Of a DNA stretch of 64,000 bases, positions 47,260 to 58,292 are shown in pieces (the first letter of the stretch is position 1; every line of letters begins with the position of its first letter). The stretch is taken from the NCBI GenBank assembly GCA_022747635.1, contig JAKTNV010000024.1, forward strand, positions 4,005,665-4,069,664, read 5' to 3'. Source of the DNA: Hetaerina americana. Lineage: Eukaryota > Arthropoda > Insecta > Odonata > Calopterygidae. The position numbers and the translations under genes are program-made. Below the pieces are notes generated by a model, which made no database searches, was not told the origin of the DNA, and was given only the letters and a program-made list of their open reading frames with translations.

Positions 47260-47720
47260 TTAGAGCGCCGCACCACATTGTTCAGCGAGTCACTTAAGCG
47301 TGCAGCAGTCGACGAATCTCGTTTTGTGTCTAAGAAGCATCATCAGCAATCTTGGGTACCCCCGCCATTTTTTATGCGCATAGGACGAAAGAATTTACCA
47401 CGAGTGGGCAATCGTGTAGACTCGCAGGCTCCTTAAACCTCGCCGTAGTGGAATCGTTGGCTCCTTTGAATCGGTGGTCCCAGAATGCCAAGGCTTCAAA
47501 TGGCTAACGATCCCACGGGGTCCCAGACGGGCTCCGCGCTGCGCCCGGAAATCTTGGAATTTTGGTCACTGAAGGGTTTCCCGAAAATCGGACGAAGGTT
47601 CTCATGGGGGTTAAACTCATTGGAATCAGGAGTACACGCACCACGTAATGCCCGCGCCTGGAAGTACGTCGGAAAATCCTCTGGCGTTTGAATTTCGAGT
47701 TGGCCTCGAGTAGATCCTCT
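47260..47720. other. Moderately GC-rich segment, unknown
   Basis: It contains CATCATCAGCA near 47339-47349 and CGTCGAC-like blocks but lacks the GAAA needed for a hammerhead core. A 68-codon frame at 47485-47691 is unrecognised. Confidence 0.35.
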
Positions 47721-49339
47721 TCCCGCGTATGCTATTCAGGTCCGGATCCTCGCAATGGGATTACCATCCAAACATTGCTTTCAACAAAAAGTTTTGGGAA
47801 ACTGGTGATTTTGATGAGAAAGGGGTTATAACGCAGGTGATTCACGGGAGGCCAGAGGAATGAGGAGAGCCTTTAGTTTTTGGTTTAGCACTTGAGAGAG
47901 AGCGGGAACTACGAGGGAGGAAGTAGTATCGTATTCAATATCCGAGTTTGTGAGCAAATGTTTAGGGCTTATCGCGTCCCGTGGTCAAATGCCGGCTTCA
48001 TTACGGAAGCGCAGCTCTGTTTGGGTCTTAAACCGTTGATCTCGGCGTCAAATATTAACCAAATGAGCATCTAGAATTAATACGATTTTCCGATGAATGA
48101 GAGAAATTTAACGTGGAAGATATTCATTTGAAATTGCGTATGCGCTGGAAAACTGCTCGGAAAAGGCACTTGAAATACATACATTAAGATTCCAAGTAAT
48201 TAAAGTAAATAATAAGTGTGACACTTAATATCCCATTTTCTGTTTGGATAACTCTTCAAATAGAATTAGTTAACCGTCTTTGAACTTCATTGATTAGATT
48301 CAAATGGAATTAGGTTGAACCACCAGCCAGATTATTTTGATGCATATACACTCCTCCAATAACCGGAAGTTCTGAAGTGGAGTATCATGTTGGCTATTGG
48401 TCTTGTTTGAATTTGATTATTTGGTATCTGGGAAATCTTCGGGTAAACCAAATACGGAAGATTCTGGAAGGATAAAAGTTGCAAACAATGTCCGTAAATC
48501 AAAATAAACTCTGCTCATGAATGCAAAACACACTTTTTTGTGTTTTAAATGAGAACTGAAAGTATGCTCTGTGAAAATAGTGTTATTTTATTTTTCGGTC
48601 ATCAATTTTATCTCTCTCCAAGTCGTAATACCAAACAATCAGCAAAACTCACCAATGGCAAAATAAGACACTAATATTCCACTCATGTTCCTGCATAATC
48701 GTTTGAAGAGGCATTTCCTACATAATTAAGAACCGAACTATATCTAATTTATTTTATTGTTCATATGGAGCATTAATAAATAAAATATTCCAGAATGTCA
48801 TTGGTTATCTAGGTACTCAATTATCACATGCGGTGCGGTAGTCTACTCAGGCGTCAGTGTACTGAAAGGAGAATCCTGGCTTCAAATTCAGGATAATCCA
48901 CTGGATGTGCCTCCTCGGCTAAAAATACAAGCATTGCAGTATTCTAAATGTGAGAATTTTGGGAAACCGCAGATGGAATTGGAAAAATAATCGGTCCCCT
49001 CTTCCCAGAATGTATACCTCATGGCACGGGACTTTGTGTAAGGAGTGACTTCCCTACCTCTCAATCAATCCCCAGTCTCCAAGTTTACTCTTGGCGTCGA
49101 ATCACTACTACTACAAATGCGACGATACACCCTCGAGGAGCAGTGCTCAAACCTAATTTTCGGTTTATTTCTACATCCTTACTGGAACCATGTTTTAGAA
49201 ATTATTCCTGCAGTTAATTATGGAGTAGATTTCATGTTTTTCTCATGTGGCTCTCGAATTAATAGAATGATTGGAATTAATTATTCGATGAAAATTCGAG
49301 TAGTAGTGATAGATTTAGGAGAGGTGACAGACAGCTGAG
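47721..49339. other. No gene recognised; weak tRNA-like head near 48840
   Basis: AT-rich. GGTAGTCTACTCAGG followed by ATCCTGGCTTCAAATTCAGG (48836-48898) resembles degenerate A and B boxes of a tRNA-derived repeat, but it is too weak to call. Confidence 0.35.
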
Positions 49340-49605
49340 GTAATTTCCGCCTTTAGGGATGGATGGGAAAGGAGAAAAGGTAGAGAGAAACCCGGCATTA
49401 GCCCACTCTAATCGAAAGGCGCCAAGAAGCCCGCAGTTTAACGTCCCATCCGACGAAGTGCATGCTCTCATAAAGTTCTTTCCACAAAACAACTCAAGTA
49501 GGTATCGTGATGACACTGAAAAATCCACTGTCGCCACCAGGATTCAAACCCTGGGTGGCCCTCTGGGTGGGAAGCTAGTAGGCTAGCCAGCAAACTATTC
49601 CGATA
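49340..49605 (-). mobile_element. Candidate tRNA-derived SINE
   Basis: Read on the minus strand: an A-box-like TAGCCTACTAGC (49574-49585), about 24 nt later a B-box-like GGTTTGAATCC (49540-49550; one change from GGTTCGANTCC), then CAGTGGATTTTTCAGTGTC. A body with GTCGGATGGGACGTTAAACT (49441-49462 area) follows. Box order and spacing fit a Pol III head, and the body is not part of a tRNA. Ends and target duplications were not identified. Confidence 0.5.
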
Positions 49606-50740
49606 CTTTGATTAATTCGAGATTCTAAATCGATAATGAGGGAATTCCAACGAAGTAGATCACGGTTTGAAGTGATTCCCCCAAAATAACCTTGCTCCTA
49701 CATTTTTATTGTGAAATCATGGTCTTTCACCCAGTTACTTCATCACCTTACGATAGTTAATTATTGTAACTCACATTAAAGTTCTTATGATTCTTTCCCA
49801 GCATATTCCTTGAGGTAGTAACGAATTTATCAAACATCTGTTCTTCTATGCTCCTCCATCCTTACCCTCCTCTGCCAGAACCTTATTTCTCCTAAATCGA
49901 TCTGAACAGCCCCTAGCCGTATTACCCCACGAATATTAAATGTTCCCTATATAAACGTGAATATAATGATTGGTACGGTATAACACCACGGGATGTAGTG
50001 ATTCCCCGTTTTTTTTACTTCAAAATACAATCTAAATTATTAGTGGTTGTGGGGCCTGAGGCTAAACTGACTCTGTGGGGGCATAAAATATAATAGCCAT
50101 TTTCTCAATATTATAACATTAAACAATGCCTCCAAAAACTTATTACATCGTGAAGAGTACGATTTTGTTAGGAGTCGTTGAATATCTAATTATATTTTGG
50201 CCAAATTATGTCCATGTGTTTGAAAATGAAAGAAATTAAACGTGAGATATTTTTCGCTGTGGGCATTTTTAATATTAGTAAAGTGAAGTGACAAAGAGCG
50301 AAAGATTGCTACAGAAACTGCTTATAACCAACCTATTAATTTTTATCATCTGCATATAATCCGCAGAATATAGCATTGTGGAGGTCTCGCGTTGGCAAGA
50401 GATTACGTTAAGTGCTGTGCACTCTTATAGGTCTTTTCATTCTCAACGATTTAAATTGTTGCAGCTGAATTTAGTTGACTCTGATGCGATCTTATCGCCG
50501 TCATCGTCCTCGACTATGAAGGATAGCGTTGCAGGAAAGCTTCTTCCCATCTGCGTTTTAGTACCAAAAACCTCTGGTGAGTAGTGACATGAAATAACAG
50601 GTTCGCGGATGACGTGAAGCTGACTCTATTAAATCATGCACCCAATCAAAACCTAATGAATGCGCTGATGTCAACTGTTGATACAGTAACTCTTACTCTG
50701 AGACTCAGTTGAGTATGCTAGACCTAATGCGCTAGTATTT
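49606..50740. other. No gene recognised
   Basis: A 68-codon frame at 50378-50584 ends at a donor-like CTG/GTGAGT (50575-50583), but no protein family is recognised. Confidence 0.4.
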
Positions 50741-51215
50741 TTCCCCTTTGGCTCCGATTTGCTTCATAATATCATCCAATGGCCTCCTTGATCGTCGCTT
50801 TCAGGAGAGGGATGGGTGGTACACCTGCGACCATAAGCAAGCACCTACGGGAAATTCGTGCGCCGTACCACTTGGGTGGCACCCGAGTTATCCCTGGTTT
50901 ATGACTTCCCGTCGCGAACCCGTGTACCGCCGCGCTTCGCTGTTAACGGTCCTTTCTTTGCACAAGCGTCGGAATCGCCCAGTGAACACACCCCTCCCTC
51001 CCCCACCCTGCGCTGGCAATTTTTTCTCAATTATGTATGCGTCATACTCTTTATCCAGGTCGGGTTCCTTGCCTCTCGCGATGCCTCTGCAAATTCCCCC
51101 GCTCTCCCTCCCCCCCTCCCGCGAATGCAAACGTGGGGCAGAGGGTCTGGCGAAAGATAATACAGGCTAAAAGTCTCAGACATGAATGCGTGAGCGTGGG
51201 AAAGAGCGCACCCGG
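50741..51215. other. CpG-rich, pyrimidine-skewed island
   Basis: Several CpGs (GCGCCGTACC, CCGCCGCGCTTCGC) and C/T tracts on the plus strand. Overlapping frames up to 140 codons are unrecognised. Confidence 0.4.
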
Positions 51216-53540
51216 ATAGAAAAGCACTATGCATATGAATTGAAATGATGAATCTTTAATTCGGAACCAGAGCGGACGGAATCGACTTCATGATGGCGAT
51301 ATTTATTTTCTCCCGCGAAATGTCCGAGGGAACACATTATATAACGTGCGTTTAATGCCAACTCTACGAGGCCTCTCTCTCTCTCTTTACTTTTCGATCG
51401 TTTGTATCTTTTATGCTCTTACCTTCATGGGAAAGCTTTATCGATTGGGAGGTAATTACCGTAAAGTTATTCCAAACTAACGATCCTGATATGAATCCTA
51501 ATCTCTTGGCTGCGTGAATATTTCAAGCCATCTGGTGAATGCTAGCGTTGTTATTCAGAAACATACGATAATGTGCAGTAAATATTTCACCTCCTAGTCT
51601 GGGTTAAATTTTAAATCAAACCTCAAAAGTTCATCGATGGTAACGTTATTTACGAAAGCTGTAAGTAATTTCAATATCATGTTCACGAGATAATCCTTTA
51701 GGAACACTCGAGTTGTCCCGAAGGAAAAATGCTTGATTTAATACATTTTAAAATTATATTAAAAACGTCTTCGTTGATCGACTGATATTGATTTAAATTT
51801 GTTTATTTTAATTCTGCATTCAATAGCTTTTCCAATCCTAAACCTTAAGGCGAGAAATAGGCTATTGAATTTCTACATATTGGATCTCTTTCAGAGACCA
51901 TTTTCGTTTCCTTTTTCTTTCTAAAGCATTTTCAATATTTAGAAGAAACAATAGATGTGTATTTCCAAGAGGTAAACGTAAACATGATTTGAAATTGAGA
52001 TTGTGCAATAACAAAACCCGGTATGAATCAAATCAATGCAAATTAATTACCTGAGATCCCATTCAAGATCAACTGTATCCATAGAGGACGGCGAGCAAAA
52101 ACGAATATTTGCGATACAAATTGGTAAATCCATGAAACAGAAAGATTGATCCTTGTTTGTATAGCGATTGAATATTGATTTGGGACATTAATAACGTAAG
52201 GAATTATGCTTGACTCACTATCAGTAAACAACATAATTTTTCATTGAATCATGAATTATTATTATTTCTGAATTACCGGAAATGTTATCAATTTACTGGT
52301 AACTTACCTCTTACATCTACATGAATAACATTAAAAATCAACATTTGCAATTTTGTAATTTTTTATGGAGTCACGGAAAAAATTCATTTCATGATAATTT
52401 TCATAATGCTTTTTTAAACCTAATGCTAAAAAAATTGATATTTTTGTAGCATAATTTGTTCTCGTATAAAATCTTCTTGCTAAAACTCACGAATAATGAA
52501 TACCCTGAGAAACATGGGGAAAACAATTGGAACGTTCTCAGTTTATTGGTGAAAACAATATTGAACTAGTACAACATTATTTGCGCCTAGACATAATTAT
52601 CTCTCATCCTAATGTGTGTACCCTTTTTGTATCCCAAAATAAACAAAAACATGATTCGCGTTAACAAAAATTATTCCCCCAAAAATTCGTAGTCAAAGAA
52701 CTCCCCTATCGGGAATTTTCAATAAAATTGGAAAAATATATTTTATCACACAGATAACAGCATATTTTTTAATCAGAATAAAAATTTCAATTCATTAATT
52801 TCTATGAGGAGCAACAATTGAACTGTCACATACTTTCCATGACTATTACATCACTTACCAACGTATATTATAATTTATGACGACAGATGAGCAGACTATT
52901 CGTGACTTGTAAATAGCTGCTACAAATTTTGATGGCCTCGGATTGTTTCCCTAAAAGTTAACTTTAAAATTTCACCATTATTTTCATGTTATCAGGCCTG
53001 AAGAACCTAAATTTAAATCTTCAAGAGATCGCATAAAACGCATCAGTTCGGCTTCTCGATTTTAGCGTTTATTTAATTAATCAAACCACATGTGCCCAAA
53101 GCAACTACAAAATCGCGTGCCCACATACGACATCGTGATGAGCTGCCCTCGTATAAATACCTGTAATACGAATTAAATCCATTTACAGCTCTACGAATAC
53201 ATTGATCCAGTGAAGCTGGGGTATAGTCGCTAGTATTTTTACCTTTGATTCATCCAATTTATCAAATGACCAATATTGATGCACGCATACCAGTATATTG
53301 AGCGAAATATCTCGATAAATCACATATATTGATATATCATGCACCCCCTCCGTGTGCCTTTGTTTATGCACGCACACACCAGATCAAAATAAGGCAGGGT
53401 ACTAGGAAGCAATTAGTGACAAACAAAACCACCGTTTCTTTCTTTTTATTGCTCCGGTGGAAGCCATTCGATGATCATCGTATCACTGGAGTGCGTTTAC
53501 GGACGATTTGGCATTTGAAATTTTTCACCCATCCAATATT
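51216..53540. other. AT-rich DNA without recognised gene
   Basis: 2.3 kb with no coding or repeat signal that I can name. Confidence 0.5.
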
Positions 53541-54125
53541 CTATTTTCCCACCCCGTAGGGCCATGAGAGTGTGACATCCTTTCCTCTTCCCCTTCTCAC
53601 CCCGTCTCTCCTTCTCGCCTCCATGATCTCGGTCTTTCCTGCGGGTATTCCGTTTCTCAAGCGTCAGTCCCCTCGCCACCACATACCACCTTCCATGACC
53701 ACGAAAAAACGACCGGCACCCACCACCGACGACCTTCCTCCACCAACATTCTTTCTCCGTCGCCGGATTCTTCGAAACAAACCCCGAGAAAAGTGTTCCG
53801 CGCCGCGTGAGAAGCCGTTCCTCCGAAAATGTCTCCATCGGAGCATGTGGTGGAAGAAGTGATCCAAATCGAGTGTCACTTGTTTCCAATCGCAGTCCTC
53901 ACCGCACTCTCCCGGCCGCCCGCATAATCATTTCTCGCTTCCCAGCTCATCGCACTCAGGTTGTCGGGTGGTGTGGAGGTGGGAAAGGGGAGGGGTTGGG
54001 TGACCCTGATTCTCCATTCCCAACTCAGCCTCAACACGCCACCCCCCCCCTCCCTAACGCTGTCCGTACTGTGAAGCTAAGCAAAACGAATGCTTCTGTC
54101 GTGGATGGGAGTTTCACGGGTAAGT
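53541..54125. other. GC-rich island ending at a donor-like site
   Basis: C/T-rich plus strand with CpGs. The 106-codon frame 53807-54127 ends at ACGG/GTAAGTGAG (donor-like GTAAGT at 54120-54125). Family unrecognised. A first exon of an unseen gene is possible but unproven. Confidence 0.35.
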
Positions 54126-54540
54126 GAGATTTTGCTCAAAGTGCGTATGAGATTGGTGTTCTCCATCTCTTCCCGTTTTTTCCTTCTCTCTCTCTCTCCA
54201 TCATGTGAAGAAAGGGAAGGGGAGAAATATAAGGAGGGAATAGCAGTCTAGTGAAAGTCACAGTAATAGAATAAGTCCAATAACCCGGAAAACTAATCGG
54301 ACAGTGGGGTAGACCCAGAAAAACTAAGGTGATTAATGCGATGCCTTACATTGCGTACTTATGATATTTATTCTGTTTCCTTGACCTGAAGACTACCGTT
54401 GAAAAGGAGGTCAACACACATTCACTACAGCATGACGCACGTTATGGGACCATCTCAAAATAATGGAACGAATGGAAGTGTGTCACGAGTGAAAACAATC
54501 TCTAAGTGGAGGTTCAGAGTGCTATAAATGAATATGAATG
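54126..54540. other. No gene recognised
   Basis: Nothing supportable was seen. Confidence 0.4.
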
Positions 54541-54545
54541 AATAA

Positions 54546-54577
<32 letters not shown>

Positions 54578-54630
54578 AATAAATATATACATATATATTA
54601 TATATATATGTAAATACATAATATATATAT
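54541..54630. repeat. Interrupted TA/ATA microsatellite
   Basis: TA dinucleotides mixed with AAATA and TACATA units. Confidence 0.9.
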
Positions 54631-54640
54631 AAACCTTAAA

Positions 54641-54724
54641 CACAGTAATCAACCCGAAGGTCGGTTTAGTAGGAGATTGTAGAGTTCACCCAGTACTAAG
54701 CCCGACGGCGTGTGAAATTCACAC
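54641..54724 (+). repeat. Dispersed repeat segment, copy 2
   Basis: Similar to 5562-5647 (see there). Here it lies between two TA-rich microsatellites. Confidence 0.55.
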
Positions 54725-54752
54725 ATCATTCACAATCATCATCACATTATAC

Positions 54753-54754
<2 letters not shown>

Positions 54755-54822
<68 letters not shown>
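54755..54822. repeat. (TA)n microsatellite
   Basis: A nearly pure TA run with one G. It lies about 45 bp from the 3' UTR of the next PLE copy. Confidence 0.95.
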
Positions 54823-54890
54823 ATGGGCTGACACAATATAACACAAATAGAAAGGACATTTAAAAGAACACTCACACGGTAAATTGTTCG

Positions 54891-54922
54891 AGCTTTCGGC
54901 CCTCTCAGAGGCCTTGTTCAAG
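54891..54922 (-). ncRNA. PLE 3' UTR hairpin, degenerate hammerhead-like
   Basis: Minus strand: CUUGAACAA, stem GGCC/GGCC around UCUGAGAG, then GAAAGCUC. Same layout as the other PLE 3' UTR hairpins. The CUGANGA box is not intact. Confidence 0.35.
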
Positions 54923-55007
54923 TGAGACTGAAAATATGCTGTTGCTCTGAAGAGGGGAAAGGGGTTGGGCGGGCAGGGGAGATGTGGAGGGAATGCTGGG
55001 AGGGAAA

Positions 55008-55520
55008 TTAAAGATGAAGGTTAAGGGTGGGAATTTTGAAGGAACGGAAAGCTAATATGTAGGCGGATTCACGAGTTCTCACCTCTATGTTGGTGGCTGA
55101 ATCAGGTAGGGATTCTAGGATGCTAAGGGCAAAACACTGGTCAAATGACAGGTTGTGGGAATTGGCGTGTGAAGGGATAGGAAGAGAAGAGAGTGAGGCA
55201 GAATTGCAGGAGTACCGGTGATTATTCATTCGAATAGATAAGGGGGTAATGCATTCGCCTATGTAAAAGGAAGTGTAATGTTTGCATGACAGAAGGTAAA
55301 TAATGTTATTTGAGAGGCAATTAGCGTGGGAACGAGTTGAGGGGGCAATGAGAGGATGTAGGGAGAGGGGAGTAGACCTAATAAGAAGACAGGTTTTCCA
55401 TCGGGGGCGGTTGCGAGTAGGGGAAATATTAGGAAATTTGTCCCGGGGGGCGCCAAAGGGTTGGTGGATCTCAGAAGGTTTTTGACATTGGCGGGTCATC
55501 AGTATGAGATAGATGGGCAT
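55008..55520 (-). pseudogene. PLE GIY-YIG endonuclease
   Basis: A 170-codon frame that includes the linker (FGAPRDKFPNISPTRNRPRW) and the nuclease core: NNIIYLLSCKHYTSFYIGEC, then TPLSIRMNNHR. It ends RTRESAYILAFRSFKIPTLN. The IIYLL, YIG, R and NHR positions match the domain at 7137-7451, although the first C..C pair reads CKHY. It is open to its stop at 55008, so this domain itself is undamaged. Confidence 0.87.
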
Positions 55521-55529
55521 TGGGGTAGT

Positions 55530-56060
55530 AAGGATGAGGTCGCGTCATTTTCATGTAAAATTGGAAGCAGTTCTTTAAGGAAGGTTTTCAGTCTGTGTGA
55601 TCCGGGGAAATAGGTGGTGCAAAGGTTGAGTCCGGCGTCAGATGTGGGCTTGTTTTTATGTGGTGTGTTTGGTCGGGTGGAGGGGAGGATTTTATTTTGT
55701 AGTAGCTTTTCTGGGTAACCGCGTTTGAGGAGTGCAAGATGTAGATTGTCAAGGTATTTGTTGAGAGTGGCTGTGGTGTTGCAAATTCGGTGTCCGCGGA
55801 TAGAGAGAGAGTTAGGAATCGAGCGTTTCGTGTGTTGAGGATGACAGCTTGCGTGGTGTAGGTATTGCTGATGGTTAGCAGCTTTGATGTGTACTGAAGT
55901 AGTGAATTTGTTGTTTTGAAGTGAGATGTCTGTTCCAAGAAAGGTGATTGTTCAGTCTGAAATGGAAGAGGTGAATTTAACAGTGAACGATGAATTTAAG
56001 GCGGATAAGAAATTGTTGAGAGAATCAGAGCCATGTGTCCAGAGAATAAAAATGTCGTCT
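55530..56060 (-). pseudogene. PLE reverse transcriptase C-terminal part
   Basis: In order on the minus strand: IDDIFILWTHGSDSLNNFLS, FTVKFTSSISD and a stop, TFLGTDISLQNNKFTTS (the 'FLD' region), HQQYLHHASCHPQHTKRSIP (the Y-L...S.HP....SIP motif), then LNKYLDNLHLALLKRGYPEK. This matches the PLE RT palm end and thumb. One in-frame stop after SISD breaks it, and the join to the nuclease frame near 55500 is shifted. Confidence 0.85.
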
Positions 56061-56062
56061 AT

Positions 56063-56229
56063 GTATATATATATATGAGATAGTAAATACTCGCACACAC
56101 ACATAAATCCACACATAGACACATTTTAACACGGGTAATACACAATTATACGAAAAAGATATGCACGTTAAAAGAATACTCATGTATCACTAGTGTATCG
56201 TTTTTGGCCCCCTTTCCATGTTGATAATG
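56063..56229. repeat. Short TA run and CA-rich DNA
   Basis: TATATATATATA at 56063-56076 followed by CACACACACATA near 56093. It marks the 5' truncation point of the PLE copy. Confidence 0.6.
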
Positions 56230-56760
56230 TTATGTACCTCCCATGCTTCCATAGAAGTATTTAGACTCAACACGCACCAAACGCTACGGAACGAAACTAT
56301 GATTATAAAAACCGTGACAGTTGTTGATTCCGTTCTTCTCGGCAGACGATTTCAGATTGGCGTGGTTCACCGTGGTCTCAAAAGAGAGGCAACAAACTCG
56401 CGTAATGTGAGAGGAAGAACATCGGCGGGAGCCAATGGAGATAGGAGATGGATTGTGGGCACGATTCGGGGCGAAAGGTTCCAAACCCGGCCGATCAAAG
56501 AAGTAAGGCGATTGGGGAGAGAGGGGACATTGAAAGGAAAAGGTTCGAGTGACGAGGGAAGGATGAAGTCTGGGAGGACGGAGGACAAATGAAAAGAGAA
56601 TACTAGGGTGTATCAATTCGGCGGCTCCGTGCGATAGCACGGGAGGGGGCGCTAGGGGAGCACTACGAAGATGCGGGAAGCCGGCGAGGGTGGCTCTTCC
56701 TTTTGATGACACATTTCACCCGCACGTCACGCATGCTCGCGGGAGCGGAGTAGCTGGGTT
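56230..56760. other. CpG-rich island, purine-skewed on plus
   Basis: GC-rich with G/A excess on the plus strand (GGGGAGAGAGGGGACATTG), so it is pyrimidine-rich on minus. Opposite-strand frames of 124 and 142 codons overlap and are unrecognised. Confidence 0.4.
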
Positions 56761-57465
56761 TTCTGGGGAGGCTATCTTAATAATTATCATTAAACCCCAT
56801 TCCTATGGAGTTAAAACATTTTCATCCAGCTACATTAAAATGTAATCCCTAGAATAAAATTTGGATATCCCAAGGGTACGCAATTAGCATTAAAAAATGA
56901 CACCTACTACACAATAGCCAACAAATCGTTAGGGCACCAGTCTTTTATGCATAAGCATTCACTTCTACATACATTATTAATTGTATTTTACCGGGTTATT
57001 GTAGATTTTTGACGGTGTATGGCACTATAAACTACTCTACTGCTAACTCCTGAAGATTTGCGTAATGTAAAGAAGGACCCACAATAAACGGGGGTCGATG
57101 ATAGACGCACCTGGCAACATTGCGAAGAGAGGAATAGGAAAAGCTTCAACATGGTTTATAGTACTGTGTAGCTCGAAAACCTGGTCCTTGAGGCAAGAGT
57201 TGAATATTAATATTAATATTAATTTCACATTCATAAATACGAGTACGTTTACTCATGCATACATCTATTTACATTACCCGAATAATGGGTGTATTCGAGT
57301 ACATTTATAAATGTTGCTAGCTGTATTTAGATAGTAAAATGGTTACGTCTGATTTTCTTTCAATCGCGTAATAATGAATTTAAAATCATAATAGAATTTT
57401 TTTCTCAAAGTAAAATTTTGGAAATACGAAATTACTAAGTAATAACAGTCTCAAGCGTTGCCGTG
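56761..57465. other. No gene recognised
   Basis: AT-rich DNA with unrecognised 60-70 codon frames. Confidence 0.45.
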
Positions 57466-57517
57466 AATGTCCCCTGTGTCACAATAGGAATATCCATATA
57501 GTGACACAGGGGACATT
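57466..57517. repeat. Perfect 17-bp hairpin
   Basis: AATGTCCCCTGTGTCAC (57466-57482) and its exact complement GTGACACAGGGGACATT (57501-57517) enclose an 18-nt loop. Confidence 0.95.
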
Positions 57518-57691
57518 TTTTTACATCCCACAGAGTGTTTATTTGTTATGATCGATTGTAACTCCTACTTAATCGTCACGTATTACACCTGTTGATTGTA
57601 ACATCAAAATCAGTCACACTATGTATGAATATTTTTGAATTTACTAAACACACACACACATACGTGCGTACATACAGTATATATTTATACA

Positions 57692-58029
57692 CCTTCATCT
57701 GACTCTTGGAGTCCTGGAATTGGCCAGGAATCAATATTAGGCATTAATTACCCTACTCCAAACATTTTCATCCCCCCTCCACCCCATCACCTTCTACATT
57801 TTCCCCACCCTTCTAACGATGCCCCTTTAAACCCTTACCTTCCGAATTCTCTCCCCACCTTCCCCTTCCATCCATCGCCCTAGCCCTCGTATTCCCTTCA
57901 GTTCTATCCCTCTCTTCCTTGATGAAGGTGGATGCGACTACCGAAAATTCGAAAGTTAGTGGGCCTCTTTTTTGTGTTTCTGGGTTTTTGTCTGTGTCCA
58001 CTAGTGCTAAGTGTAAAACATTATATGTA
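57692..58029 (+). mobile_element. Penelope-like element 3' end
   Basis: Colinear in the opposite orientation with the minus strand of 6775-7115. It has CTTGGAGTCCTGGAATTGGCC, AGGCATTAATTACCC, a long C/T stretch, GATGAAGGTGG, CCGAAAATTCGAAAGTTAGT, and TTTTGTCTGTGTCCACTAGT. Only the last codons and the 3' UTR remain. CA/TA repeats lie on both sides. Confidence 0.82.
57919..57950 (+). ncRNA. PLE 3' UTR hairpin, degenerate hammerhead-like
   Basis: CUUGAUGAA, stem GGUGG/CUACC (57927-57931, 57938-57942; one G-U pair), then GAAA (57943-57946) and AUUCGAAAG. It is closer to CUGAUGA than its partner at 6831-6864, with one extra U. Confidence 0.42.
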
Positions 58030-58048
58030 TACACACACACACACACAC

Positions 58049-58104
<56 letters not shown>

Positions 58105-58146
58105 TTATATATATATATATAATTATATATACATACATATATATAC

Positions 58147-58183
<37 letters not shown>

Positions 58184-58241
58184 CATATATATATATACAT
58201 AAATATATATATATATACATATATACATACATATATATATA

Positions 58242-58290
<49 letters not shown>
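58030..58290. repeat. Compound (CA)n / (TA)n / (TACA)n microsatellite
   Basis: About 260 bp starting with ten AC units, then TA runs mixed with TACATA units. It follows the PLE 3' end directly. Confidence 0.95.

Positions 58291-58292
<2 letters not shown>

Larger units (their letters stand above)
54830..56062 (-). mobile_element. Penelope-like element, truncated at the RT YIDD motif
   Basis: The minus strand carries the end of the RT, the linker, the GIY-YIG nuclease and a 3' UTR with a conserved hairpin. The coding part starts with IDDIFILW (56037-56060), the catalytic YxDD box of PLE RTs, and everything upstream is missing. A short TATATATATATA run (56063-56076) sits at the truncation, and a longer TA array lies beyond the 3' end. 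Dead by truncation, an in-frame stop and frameshifts. Confidence 0.88.

Noticed and set aside
47325..47362. Possible hammerhead core on the minus strand (CUGAUGAUG)
   Set aside because: No GAAA follows at a suitable distance and no stem II can be drawn.
48836..48910. Possible tRNA-derived repeat head
   Set aside because: The A- and B-box-like motifs are degenerate and the T-loop is too long; no body or end recognised.
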